A stretch of 64,000 nucleotides of DNA, from the NCBI GenBank assembly GCA_040266995.1, contig JAWRHV010000028.1, positions 1 through 64,000 of the forward strand, written 5' to 3'. The notes beneath the pieces are model-generated. The model ran no database searches, was not told the origin of the DNA, and saw only the letters and a program-made list of their open reading frames with translations. A program made the position numbers and the translations under genes. Source of the DNA: UBA4312 sp040266995 (lineage in GTDB: Bacteria > Bacillota_I > Bacilli_A > Erysipelotrichales > Erysipelotrichaceae). Position 1 is the first letter of the stretch; every line of letters begins with the position of its first letter. Shown piece after piece: positions 24,974 to 32,376 of the stretch.

Positions 24974-27703
24974 TTATCGATTTCGGATCATCTGCATAAC
25001 AGAGAAACAACGATCACACAATCCATCTTCATGGCTTGCTTCCGTCATATTCCAGCATCGAGGACATACATGTCCATCTGCTTTCTTCACAACAACTTCC
25101 GGCCCTTCTTCAACAAATGTCACTTTGGAAACGATCAGCCATTGTGCCGGATCTTTCAACAGTTTATCACAAGCTGCTTTTGTCTGTTCATCCAGATGCA
25201 GTACAACCTGAGCTTCTAAAGCTTTACCGATCATATTATCCTTACGAGCGTCTTCCAGTGCTTTTAAGACCTTTTTACGCATTCCGAATAATAGATCCAT
25301 CTCCTTCAACAATCCTTCTGTATTGATGTTTAAATGCACTTCTGGGAAGCTTTCCAAATGAATGGATGTTTTATTCCACTTCATATAATCATTTACTTCC
25401 TCACAAGTATGGCAAAGGATCGGTGCCCATAATTTTGTCAGTACTTCACACGCTGTATACAGAACCGTCTGTACCTGACGACGCTGATTGTCATTCTCAT
25501 CATCACAATACAGAATATCTTTGGTGTAATCCAGATAGTATGCAGACAGATCATTGGTCATTAACGTGGATAATGTTGTTACGACATCCGCAAAACGATA
25601 CTCCTTATAAGCCAGTTTTACTTCATCGATTACATCATGCAGTTTCACCATCATATACTGATTGATCGGATCCAATGCTTCGACAGGCAGACATTCTTCT
25701 TTATTAAAAGATTGATTATCCAGATTCGCCATACAGAAACGAATGGTATTACGCACCTTACGATAGTTATCGCTTACTTGTTTTAAAATCTTTTTACCCA
25801 TCGATACATCGGCCTGATAATCCACGGAACAAGCCCACAAACGCAGGATATCCGCTCCATATTTTTTTGTGATTTCAGCCGGTGCCACCGCATTCCATTG
25901 CGATTTGGACATTTTAACGCCCTTTTCATCCATGACAAAACCATGAGATAAACATTGTTTATATGGTGATTGGCCATGAACGGCCGTACCAACGATCAAA
26001 GAAGAGTTAAACCATCCACGATACTGATCAGAACCCTCAAAATAGAGATCAGCCGGATAGCCTAAACCGCGTGCCATCATAGCCCCTGTATGGGAGGACC
26101 CGGAGTCAAACCAGACATCCATCGTGTCGGTTTCTTTTGTATATTTACCATTCGGAGAATGCGCGGAGGTATATCCATCCGGCAAGAGATCTTTCGCATC
26201 TCTTTCAAACCATACGTTCGAACCATATTCCGCAAACAACGCTGCGACATGATCAAAGATTTCCTTTTCCATCAAAGGCGTTCCGTCTTCTCCATAAATG
26301 ATCGGAATTGGTACACCCCATGCTCTCTGACGCGAAATACACCAGTCATCACGATCGGCGATCATATTATGCAGACGCTGCTGTCCCCAGGAAGGAATCC
26401 ATTCCACCGCATCAATTTCATCCAGAAGTTTCTGACGAATCTTATCAATAGAGGCAAACCATTGGGTTGTGGCACGATAAATGATAGGTTTTTTCGTACG
26501 CCAGTCATGTGGATAAGCATGAGTCAGCCACTCCATCTTTAATAAAAGACCCATTTCATCCAGCTTCAGTGTGACGGTTTTATTCGCGTCAAAAACATAT
26601 TGTCCCTCTAACCAGTCACCAGCCAGCTCGGTCATACGACCTTGATCATCAACGTTGTTAAATACTTCCATTCCGTATTTACGAATTGTATAGAAGTCAT
26701 CGGCACCAAAAGCACTGGCTGTATGAACACAACCTGTACCTGCTTCAGCGGTAACATAGTCCGCCATCATTACAAAACCATCGCGGTTGACATCCTCTGC
26801 ATACAAAGGATGCGCATAAGTGATGAACTCGAGTTCTTTTCCTTTAAAAGTCTTCTCAATGGTATAAGATTCACAGCCAAACTGCGGCAGCAAACGGTCA
26901 ACCAGTTCTTCCAAAACAATCAATTTACCTTTGTCAGAGTTCACTAATGCATAGGACATACGCGGATTTAAACAGATTCCCTGGTTAGCCGGAACCGTCC
27001 AAGGCGTCGTTGTCCAAATAACAAAATATGTATCATCATCCAGAATGCCCTTACCATCTTTCACTTTAAATTTCACATAGATGGTCGGGGTCTTCATATC
27101 CTTATATTCGACTTCTGCTTCCGCCAGTGCCGTTTCACTGCTCGGAGACCAGTATACAGGTTTTAATCCCTTATAGATAAGGCCTTCCAAAGCCATTTTG
27201 CCAAAAACTTCGATTTGTTTCGCTTCAAAATCCTTTGTCAAAGTAATATATGGATGATCATAATCCCCTACAGATCCTAACGCCAGAAACCCTTTCTTTT
27301 GTTTTTCAACCTGCTCCAGAGCATAATCGTTACAGATCTGGCGGAACTGGGCAATCCCCATTTTCTTACGGTCATACCCTGCTTTGGTAACGGCTGTTTC
27401 AATCGGCAGTCCGTGTGTATCCCATCCTGGAATATAATCGATCCGATAACCATCCATAAAATGAGAACGGTTAATAACATCTTTTAAAACTTTGTTTAAT
27501 GCATGTCCCAAATGAATATCCCCATTGGCATACGGAGGGCCATCATGCAGAACAAAAGGCGTAGCATCTTCTCTTTGCGCCTGCATCTGATGATACAGAT
27601 CCATATCTTTCCAGCGCTTCTGGATTCCCGGCTCCTTCTTTGTTAAATTTCCACGCATCTCAAACTGTGTTTTGGGCATGTGCAATGTGTCTTTGTAATC
27701 CAT
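24974..27703 (-). CDS. ileS: Isoleucyl-tRNA synthetase
   Basis: Class I synthetase charging tRNA-Ile, with an editing (CP1) domain. The 909-residue product shows the HIGH box in GPPYANGDIHLGHALNK, editing-domain sequences (TTTPWTVPANQ), the KMSKS box in EKGVKMSKSQWNAV, and the C-terminal zinc finger CPRCWNMTE...LCDRC. AAGGAG is 8 nt before the ATG at 27703. Longer in-frame starts run back into the T-box terminator and are rejected. Expression is controlled by the upstream isoleucine T-box. Confidence 0.96.
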   Translation of the reverse strand: MDYKDTLHMPKTQFEMRGNLTKKEPGIQKRWKDMDLYHQMQAQREDATPFVLHDGPPYANGDIHLGHALNKVLKDVINRSHFMDGYRIDYIPGWDTHGLPIETAVTKAGYDRKKMGIAQFRQICNDYALEQVEKQKKGFLALGSVGDYDHPYITLTKDFEAKQIEVFGKMALEGLIYKGLKPVYWSPSSETALAEAEVEYKDMKTPTIYVKFKVKDGKGILDDDTYFVIWTTTPWTVPANQGICLNPRMSYALVNSDKGKLIVLEELVDRLLPQFGCESYTIEKTFKGKELEFITYAHPLYAEDVNRDGFVMMADYVTAEAGTGCVHTASAFGADDFYTIRKYGMEVFNNVDDQGRMTELAGDWLEGQYVFDANKTVTLKLDEMGLLLKMEWLTHAYPHDWRTKKPIIYRATTQWFASIDKIRQKLLDEIDAVEWIPSWGQQRLHNMIADRDDWCISRQRAWGVPIPIIYGEDGTPLMEKEIFDHVAALFAEYGSNVWFERDAKDLLPDGYTSAHSPNGKYTKETDTMDVWFDSGSSHTGAMMARGLGYPADLYFEGSDQYRGWFNSSLIVGTAVHGQSPYKQCLSHGFVMDEKGVKMSKSQWNAVAPAEITKKYGADILRLWACSVDYQADVSMGKKILKQVSDNYRKVRNTIRFCMANLDNQSFNKEECLPVEALDPINQYMMVKLHDVIDEVKLAYKEYRFADVVTTLSTLMTNDLSAYYLDYTKDILYCDDENDNQRRQVQTVLYTACEVLTKLWAPILCHTCEEVNDYMKWNKTSIHLESFPEVHLNINTEGLLKEMDLLFGMRKKVLKALEDARKDNMIGKALEAQVVLHLDEQTKAACDKLLKDPAQWLIVSKVTFVEEGPEVVVKKADGHVCPRCWNMTEASHEDGLCDRCFSVMQMIRNR

Positions 27704-27721
27704 TTCCTTTTCTCCTTCCAT

Positions 27722-27935
27722 AAAAAAAACGTCCTTGTCTAAGGACGCAAGCACGCGGTACCACCTTAGTTTACATAAAAAAACTATGTACACCTCAAAC
27801 GAATAACGGTTCGCAGCCGGATTGGCTTACTTTGTTCAGCCGATCAGCTCAAAAGTGATATTACCATGAATATCTATACAGCTTTTCACCCAACCGCTGC
27901 TCTCTAGCTAGAATCTTCATCATAACGCGTCTTTG
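27722..27935 (-). promoter_or_regulatory. T-box leader of ileS (Ile specifier AUC)
   Basis: Minus-strand T-box: stem I from about 27935 (GAGAGCAGCGGUUGGGUGAAAAGC region), specifier ATC at 27857-27859, antiterminator GGTGGTACCGCG at 27754-27765, terminator stem 27730-27736/27741-27747 and a run of eight U (27722-27729). Its 5' edge nearly abuts the ylmH stop, so the leader is probably carried on the ylmH transcript; I found no good separate promoter. Confidence 0.92.
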
Positions 27936-27942
27936 TCTTTGC

Positions 27943-28677
27943 TTATATAAACTTCTTAAACTGTAATACGAGTCGACCTTTTTTGGTAGTGTGGCTGACC
28001 TCATCAAATTGAAAGCGTCCAACACCTCGAATCGAAACAAAATCATTATTACATAATTGACAATTTTGTTCAAGAACTACATCATTAACTTTTATCAGCC
28101 CTTGATTGATCATAGCAGCCGATTGAGAACGCGAACAATGTTTTAATGCGCTGACGATGGCATCCACACGCAGGCTGGCAACACTGATATTGATCATCTC
28201 GTATCCCGTATAGTGGATCTGCGCATCCTTATCCAAGGAAAAAGATACATGACATCGGCCAATCTGAAACAGGTTGGATTGGATGAATTCACTTAAATTC
28301 CTTTTGCAGATGATGTAGATCCTGTTTTGATCGACAATCAGATCCCCGATCCGATTTCTCTCTATACCCAAATGCATCAATGCACCCAGTACATCCCTAT
28401 GAGTCAATGATTTGTATCGAGGATCATATGTTGCAGAAAGTATATCTACATCAAAAGCAGGTGTCATTTCAAAGGGGGAAATGAAAGCGACTTTCCGTTG
28501 GGCTTGCGCATATCCCCCATAATAGGAAACAAACATATCTTTCGGCAGGATCTGATTCAGGATACGAACTTCAACCGGCGTCAAAAAAAAGGTCAGAAAC
28601 GGTTTATTTCTGACTCTAGAACTATATATCTGATCTTCGATCTTCGATAAAAACGCTTCTTGACCTTTAAAATTCAT
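27943..28677 (-). CDS. ylmH: YlmH-family S4-domain RNA-binding protein
   Basis: YlmH (RqcP) proteins bind 50S ribosomes and assist RqcH-driven alanine tailing; the gene usually lies in the division cluster near sepF. The product (244 residues from the ATG at 28677) has an N-terminal domain with FFLTPVEVRILNQILP and a C-terminal S4 domain (SLRVDAIVSALKHCSRSQSA, MINQGLIKVND). The start is uncertain: an ATG at 28692 overlapping the sepF stop is also possible and neither has a clear ribosome site. The S4 protein and its partner rqcH (2681) are both in this window. divIVA, normally between ylmH and ileS, is missing. Confidence 0.88.
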   Translation of the reverse strand: MNFKGQEAFLSKIEDQIYSSRVRNKPFLTFFLTPVEVRILNQILPKDMFVSYYGGYAQAQRKVAFISPFEMTPAFDVDILSATYDPRYKSLTHRDVLGALMHLGIERNRIGDLIVDQNRIYIICKRNLSEFIQSNLFQIGRCHVSFSLDKDAQIHYTGYEMINISVASLRVDAIVSALKHCSRSQSAAMINQGLIKVNDVVLEQNCQLCNNDFVSIRGVGRFQFDEVSHTTKKGRLVLQFKKFI

Positions 28678-28681
28678 TGGA

Positions 28682-29131
28682 TTATTCTTCATCAAAATCG
28701 TCAGGATCGCCTAATGAAATAGTTCCTATTACACCAATCTGAGCTGGTGAACATAAAATTACATTCTGGCCAATCTTCTGGATTTTTCCGTCTAATGCGA
28801 AAACAACACCTGTTAAGAAGTCAATTGTACGTTGTGCATAATCGCGGTCTAATTTATGTAGATTGACAACAACAGCACGACCTTCTTTTAAACGCATACC
28901 TACTTCTTCAACTTCTCCGAAGCCTCTAGGTTCAAATAATACCATTTTTGTAGATGCGCTCAATGCAGCAGTATTTGTACGAGCTGCAGGTCTTTCATAA
29001 CGACTCTGTGGTTCTTGTTCAGATGTAGCAGCAGGTTCCGTAGCAGTCACTACTTCTTCCTCTTCACCAACGTAATCTTCATCCTCATCAATTGGGTTTA
29101 CGAAGTCCTTTACCTTATCCATAAAACTCAT
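28682..29131 (-). CDS. sepF: Cell division protein SepF
   Basis: SepF polymerises on FtsZ and tethers it to the membrane. The 149-residue product has an N-terminal amphipathic segment (MSFMDKVKDFVNPIDEDED), an acidic linker with Thr/Ala/Glu, and the SepF core (about 65-149) with LFEPRGFGEVEEVGMRLKEG and ALDGKIQKIGQNVILCSP. AAGGAGG precedes the ATG. ylmG and ftsZ are not adjacent here. Confidence 0.96.
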   Translation of the reverse strand: MSFMDKVKDFVNPIDEDEDYVGEEEEVVTATEPAATSEQEPQSRYERPAARTNTAALSASTKMVLFEPRGFGEVEEVGMRLKEGRAVVVNLHKLDRDYAQRTIDFLTGVVFALDGKIQKIGQNVILCSPAQIGVIGTISLGDPDDFDEE

Positions 29132-29156
29132 AGGAAAACCTCCTTACTCGAAACTT

Positions 29157-29165
29157 ATTATAGCA
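29157..29165 (-). promoter_or_regulatory. Extended -10 promoter for sepF
   Basis: TGC followed by TATAAT (29157-29162) on the minus strand, with a weak -35. It gives a leader of about 19 nt containing AAGGAGG and lies downstream of the hpf terminator, so sepF-ylmH is a new transcription unit. Confidence 0.6.
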
Positions 29166-29194
29166 TAGAAAATGAATTTGAAAAGGTGAAAGTA

Positions 29195-29229
29195 GGAAAA
29201 AAAACAGAATAGATAGACTCTATTCTGTT
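29195..29229 (-). terminator. Terminator of hpf, overlapping its stop codon
   Basis: Perfect 11-bp stem 29203-29213/29219-29229 with a 5-nt loop, then eight T on the minus strand. The hpf stop codon (29220-29222) is inside the stem. Confidence 0.9.
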
Positions 29230-29744
29230 TCAATCAAACCATATCCGCCATCGTTTCTCCGATAGACCACCGCAATCTTTTCTGTTTCATCATCCGTGTA
29301 AATGAAGAAATCGTGATCCAGTAATTCCATCTTCATGATTGCCTCGTCCAAACTCATCTCCTGAGGTACGATTGACTTTGTTTTTACGACTTCATCGCCG
29401 TAATCTTCATCTTCTGCTTCTGCCAGGAATGCTTCTGCCAACGATGTCTTATTTTTTCTCTGCAGACGTGTCTTCTGTCTCCGGATTTGATCCTCCAGCT
29501 TATCGATCGCAATGTCGATGGCTGAATAGAGATCATCCGAAACGACTTCGGCACGCAGGATTGCATATTTGGTAGGAATTGTCACCTCGATTTTTTGTTT
29601 TGCTGGGTATTCCCGAATCAGTACTTTTGCCTCATCATTTTCATCGATGATGAAATACTTGTTCAGCACGTTCAATTTCTTATTGATCTTTTCCGAAATA
29701 TCCGGTGTTACCATAACATTTTTTCCTACAATTTTAACCTTCAT
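29220..29744 (-). CDS. hpf: Ribosome hibernation promoting factor, long form
   Basis: Long HPF dimerises 70S ribosomes into inactive 100S particles in stationary phase. The 174-residue product has the N-terminal ribosome-binding domain (IVGKNVMVTPDISEKINKKL, IDIAIDKLEDQIRRQKTRL) and the C-terminal dimerisation domain (MSLDEAIMKMELLDHDFFIY, VVYRRNDGGYGLIE). The start at 29744 is chosen because AGGAGG lies 8 nt upstream; a GTG at 29753 is too close to it. Confidence 0.95.
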   Translation of the reverse strand: MKVKIVGKNVMVTPDISEKINKKLNVLNKYFIIDENDEAKVLIREYPAKQKIEVTIPTKYAILRAEVVSDDLYSAIDIAIDKLEDQIRRQKTRLQRKNKTSLAEAFLAEAEDEDYGDEVVKTKSIVPQEMSLDEAIMKMELLDHDFFIYTDDETEKIAVVYRRNDGGYGLIETE

Positions 29745-29779
29745 AATAGACACCTCCTAGTTACTATATTCTTAGCCAT

Positions 29780-29785
29780 ATTATA
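29780..29785 (-). promoter_or_regulatory. Possible -10 box for hpf
   Basis: TATAAT on the minus strand about 35 nt before the hpf start. No clear -35 (TGTTCA at 17 bp). An alternative sigma factor cannot be excluded for a hibernation gene. Confidence 0.35.
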
Positions 29786-29894
29786 TTCCTCATAGACCAT
29801 ATTGAACAGTTATCAACCAATCTTGACACTTTACAATCCAATTATTCCAGATGATTTGACAGTATATTCTGTCATTTTTCTAATCTTTCTTTTA

Positions 29895-29903
29895 TGTTAA
29901 AAT
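29895..29903 (+). promoter_or_regulatory. Extended -10 box just before the radical SAM gene
   Basis: TG (29895-29896), one base, TAAAAT (29898-29903). Six bases separate it from the ATG at 29910, giving a leaderless start. A second option is TTGACA (29856-29861), 17 bp, TCTAAT (29879-29884), which would give an 18-19-nt leader that still lacks a Shine-Dalgarno. Confidence 0.5.
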
Positions 29904-29909
29904 ATCAAC

Positions 29910-30854
29910 ATGAACCCATTTCCCTATACCGATGACAACAAACGATATTACACGATGAACTACTATTTTAAGCATACTTATGGCCGCAAAATTGCCAAAG
30001 TTCCTTTACACGCCGGTTTTACCTGTCCAAACCGGGATGGCACAAAAGGAACCGGTGGCTGTACGTTTTGTTCATCGAAAGGATCCGGTGACAGCATTCT
30101 CTTTTTTGAAAGTACATTGGCGCAGCAGTACGAGCAAGGCCTGGCCCGCATGCATAACAAATGGCCGGATTGTCTTGGCTTTGCCTATTTTCAATCATTC
30201 ACCAATACATACGCCAACCTTGAAACATTGAAAAGAATTTATGATCCTTTTTATGAAATGGACAATGTACATGGGATAGCGATTGCGACAAGAGCCGACT
30301 GTCTCAGTCAGGATTGTATTGATTATTTTGCTGACAAAGCAAAATACAAAGAAACCTGGATCGAAATGGGATTACAAAGCGTTAACGATCAAACAATGGA
30401 AGCCTGTCATCGGCACCACACAACAGCTGAAGTATGGAAGGCATTGGAACAGCTAAAAACGACTCCTGTAAAAACATGTTTACACATTATCAATTCCCTT
30501 CCGAATGAAACACAGGAGGATATGTTGGAAACCGCACGTCAAGTAGCCGTTCATCATCCAACCGCCATTAAGATCCATATGCTGCATCTTGTTAAGGGAA
30601 CCCGGATGGCAGAGACCTATAAAGAACATCCTTTTCCATTGATGAGCCGGGATGAATATGTGGACACCGTCGTCAAACAGTTGGAAATCCTTCCGGAGGA
30701 TATGATCATCGAACGATTGACCGGAGATGGTATGGCTTCCGAATTGATTGCCCCATTATGGACGATCAAAAAAACCATCGTATTGAATGAAATCGATAAA
30801 AAAATGGCCAGGGAGAATACCTGGCAATCTAAATACTATAAAAACGAAGAGTGA
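29910..30854 (+). CDS. TIGR01212-family radical SAM protein (YtqA/YhcC-like)
   Basis: A 314-residue radical SAM protein of the YtqA/YhcC family, whose substrate is not established. The N-terminus NPFPYTDDNKRYYTMNYYF matches the family, so the start at 29910 is secure. The Fe-S cluster cysteines are in CPNRDGTKGTGGCTFC, followed by ETWIEMGLQSVNDQTMEA and the C-terminal IERLTGDGMASELIAPLW. No Shine-Dalgarno precedes the ATG. The last three codons and stop form one half of a palindrome shared with tyrS. Confidence 0.92.
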   Translation: MNPFPYTDDNKRYYTMNYYFKHTYGRKIAKVPLHAGFTCPNRDGTKGTGGCTFCSSKGSGDSILFFESTLAQQYEQGLARMHNKWPDCLGFAYFQSFTNTYANLETLKRIYDPFYEMDNVHGIAIATRADCLSQDCIDYFADKAKYKETWIEMGLQSVNDQTMEACHRHHTTAEVWKALEQLKTTPVKTCLHIINSLPNETQEDMLETARQVAVHHPTAIKIHMLHLVKGTRMAETYKEHPFPLMSRDEYVDTVVKQLEILPEDMIIERLTGDGMASELIAPLWTIKKTIVLNEIDKKMARENTWQSKYYKNEE

Positions 30855-30867
30855 TCACTCTTCGTTT
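30842..30867. terminator. Perfect palindrome forming both gene ends and a bidirectional terminator
   Basis: A 26-bp perfect palindrome centred between 30854 and 30855. It encodes Asn-Glu-Glu-stop on both strands: the end of the radical SAM protein on plus and of TyrRS on minus. The two TGA stops are adjacent. An A run precedes it on the plus strand, giving tyrS a usable U tract. Confidence 0.85.
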
Positions 30868-32093
30868 AATGTAACACAATAGTAGCGCTTTTTTCCACGC
30901 CGAACAATGACATTATTATCTACATAAGCATCCGCTTTCGTAATAACAGTTCGCGGGTCTTTCACTTTAGTGCCATTGATACTGATGGAATTTCCCTTGA
31001 TCCATTCTCTGGCTTCTCTTTTACTGGAAGCAATCGAACAATTTACCAATACTTCCTCTAACATCAATCCGGTTGCACAGTCAATTTTTTCCATATCTTT
31101 AACCGCGTCTTTTCTCTGGGATTCATCCAATTCATCCAATTGACCTCTGAATAGCGCATTGGTAATTTTCAAAGCTGTATCCAAGGCTTCCTGGCCGTGC
31201 AGATCACGCACAACTTCTTCCGCCAGAGCACGCTGTGCTGCCCGCTTATGTGGTTCTTCTTTCAAAGAGCATTCTAACGCTTCAATCTGCTCCACGCTCA
31301 GGAAAGTCAGTTTTTTCAAATATTCAATAACCTTGGTGTCCTCTGTATTGAATAAGAATTGGTAAAGAGCATATGGACTGGTCTTTTCCGGATCCAGCCA
31401 AACAGTTCCTGTTTCACTCTTTCCGAATTTAGTACCATCCGCTTTCGTGATCAACGGCATCGTCAATCCATAACACTTCACATCGGCACCGCATTTTTTA
31501 CGGATCAGCTCCAGACCACCGGTTATATTGCCCCATTGGTCCTGACCGCCAATCTGCATCGTACAGTTTTTCGTCTGATATAATTTCAAAAAGTCAAGAG
31601 ACTGCAGGATCATATAGGAGAATTCTGTATAACTGATTCCTGTTTCCAGACGTTTTCGAACTGTTTCTTTCTTTAACATAAAAGAAACGTTGAATAACTT
31701 TCCATAGTCTCTCAAAAAATCAATGATGGTAATATCCTTTGTCCAGTCCAGGTTGTTCACCATTTCAAAACCCCAAAGTTTTTGGATCTGGTTATATAAT
31801 GCATGATAATTGTGTTCCAGCAATTCAGCAGTCAGCATCTGTCTTTCGCCGGTTGCTTTTGGATCCCCGATAAATCCGGTCGCTCCCCCCACCAGCATAA
31901 TCGGATGATGGCCATGCTGCTGTAAACGTTTTGCCATTAATAAAGAGGAATAATGCCCGATATGTAAGCTGTCTGCTGTTGGATCTGTTCCAATATAGAA
32001 AGTTACTTTATCATTGTTGATCACATCTTCCACTTCCGGACTTGTGATATCATTGATCAATCCTCTCCACTTCAATTCATCAAATAATTTCAT
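30855..32093 (-). CDS. tyrS: Tyrosyl-tRNA synthetase
   Basis: Class I synthetase charging tRNA-Tyr. The 412-residue protein has the HIGH box in SLHIGHYSSLLMAKRL, the tyrosine-binding QSLDFLKLYQTKNCTMQIGG with QWGNITGG, the KMSKS equivalent KFGKSETGTVWLD, and a C-terminal S4 domain (VNCSIASSKREAREWIKG). The ATG at 32093 follows GGGGAGG by 8 nt; a longer in-frame start lies inside the T-box. Controlled by a tyrosine T-box. Confidence 0.96.
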   Translation of the reverse strand: MKLFDELKWRGLINDITSPEVEDVINNDKVTFYIGTDPTADSLHIGHYSSLLMAKRLQQHGHHPIMLVGGATGFIGDPKATGERQMLTAELLEHNYHALYNQIQKLWGFEMVNNLDWTKDITIIDFLRDYGKLFNVSFMLKKETVRKRLETGISYTEFSYMILQSLDFLKLYQTKNCTMQIGGQDQWGNITGGLELIRKKCGADVKCYGLTMPLITKADGTKFGKSETGTVWLDPEKTSPYALYQFLFNTEDTKVIEYLKKLTFLSVEQIEALECSLKEEPHKRAAQRALAEEVVRDLHGQEALDTALKITNALFRGQLDELDESQRKDAVKDMEKIDCATGLMLEEVLVNCSIASSKREAREWIKGNSISINGTKVKDPRTVITKADAYVDNNVIVRRGKKRYYCVTLNEE

Positions 32094-32110
32094 TTCGATA
32101 TCCTCCCCAT

Positions 32111-32309
32111 AAAAAAAGTCCTTATCAAATAAGGACGAATGACCGCGGTACCACCTTACTTCATGTAAAAATACATGCACTCAATCCTTTAACGCAGGAT
32201 GACGTCTTTCGAAGCTCCAAGGTGTACTCCACAGGTTCTGTCCGACTTTTCACCAACCAGTCGTTCTCTCTACCAGAATGATCTGTAGACTCTTTCTCTT
32301 CCCAGCCTT
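32111..32309 (-). promoter_or_regulatory. T-box leader of tyrS (Tyr specifier UAC)
   Basis: Minus-strand leader with specifier TAC at 32224-32226, antiterminator GGTGGTACCGCG at 32144-32155, perfect terminator stem 32118-32125/32129-32136 and seven U (32111-32117). Confidence 0.92.
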
Positions 32310-32315
32310 GCGTAA

Positions 32316-32344
32316 ATAATAACAGAATAAAGAAATTACATCAA
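32316..32344 (-). promoter_or_regulatory. Promoter for the tyrS T-box transcript
   Basis: TTGATG (32339-32344), 17-bp spacer, TATTAT (32316-32321) with an extended TG, on the minus strand just after the leuS terminator. Confidence 0.62.
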
Positions 32345-32345
32345 G

Positions 32346-32376
32346 AAAAAAAGTAGTATCACTTAGATACTACTTT
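32346..32376 (-). terminator. Terminator of leuS, overlapping its stop codon
   Basis: Perfect 11-bp stem 32350-32360/32366-32376 with a 5-nt loop and a U tract. The leuS stop (32370-32372) is within the stem. Confidence 0.9.

Noticed and set aside
29768..29909. Divergent hpf/radical SAM gap as a long 5' UTR or riboswitch
   Set aside because: No paired structure or conserved element seen; the -10 boxes lie close to both starts.
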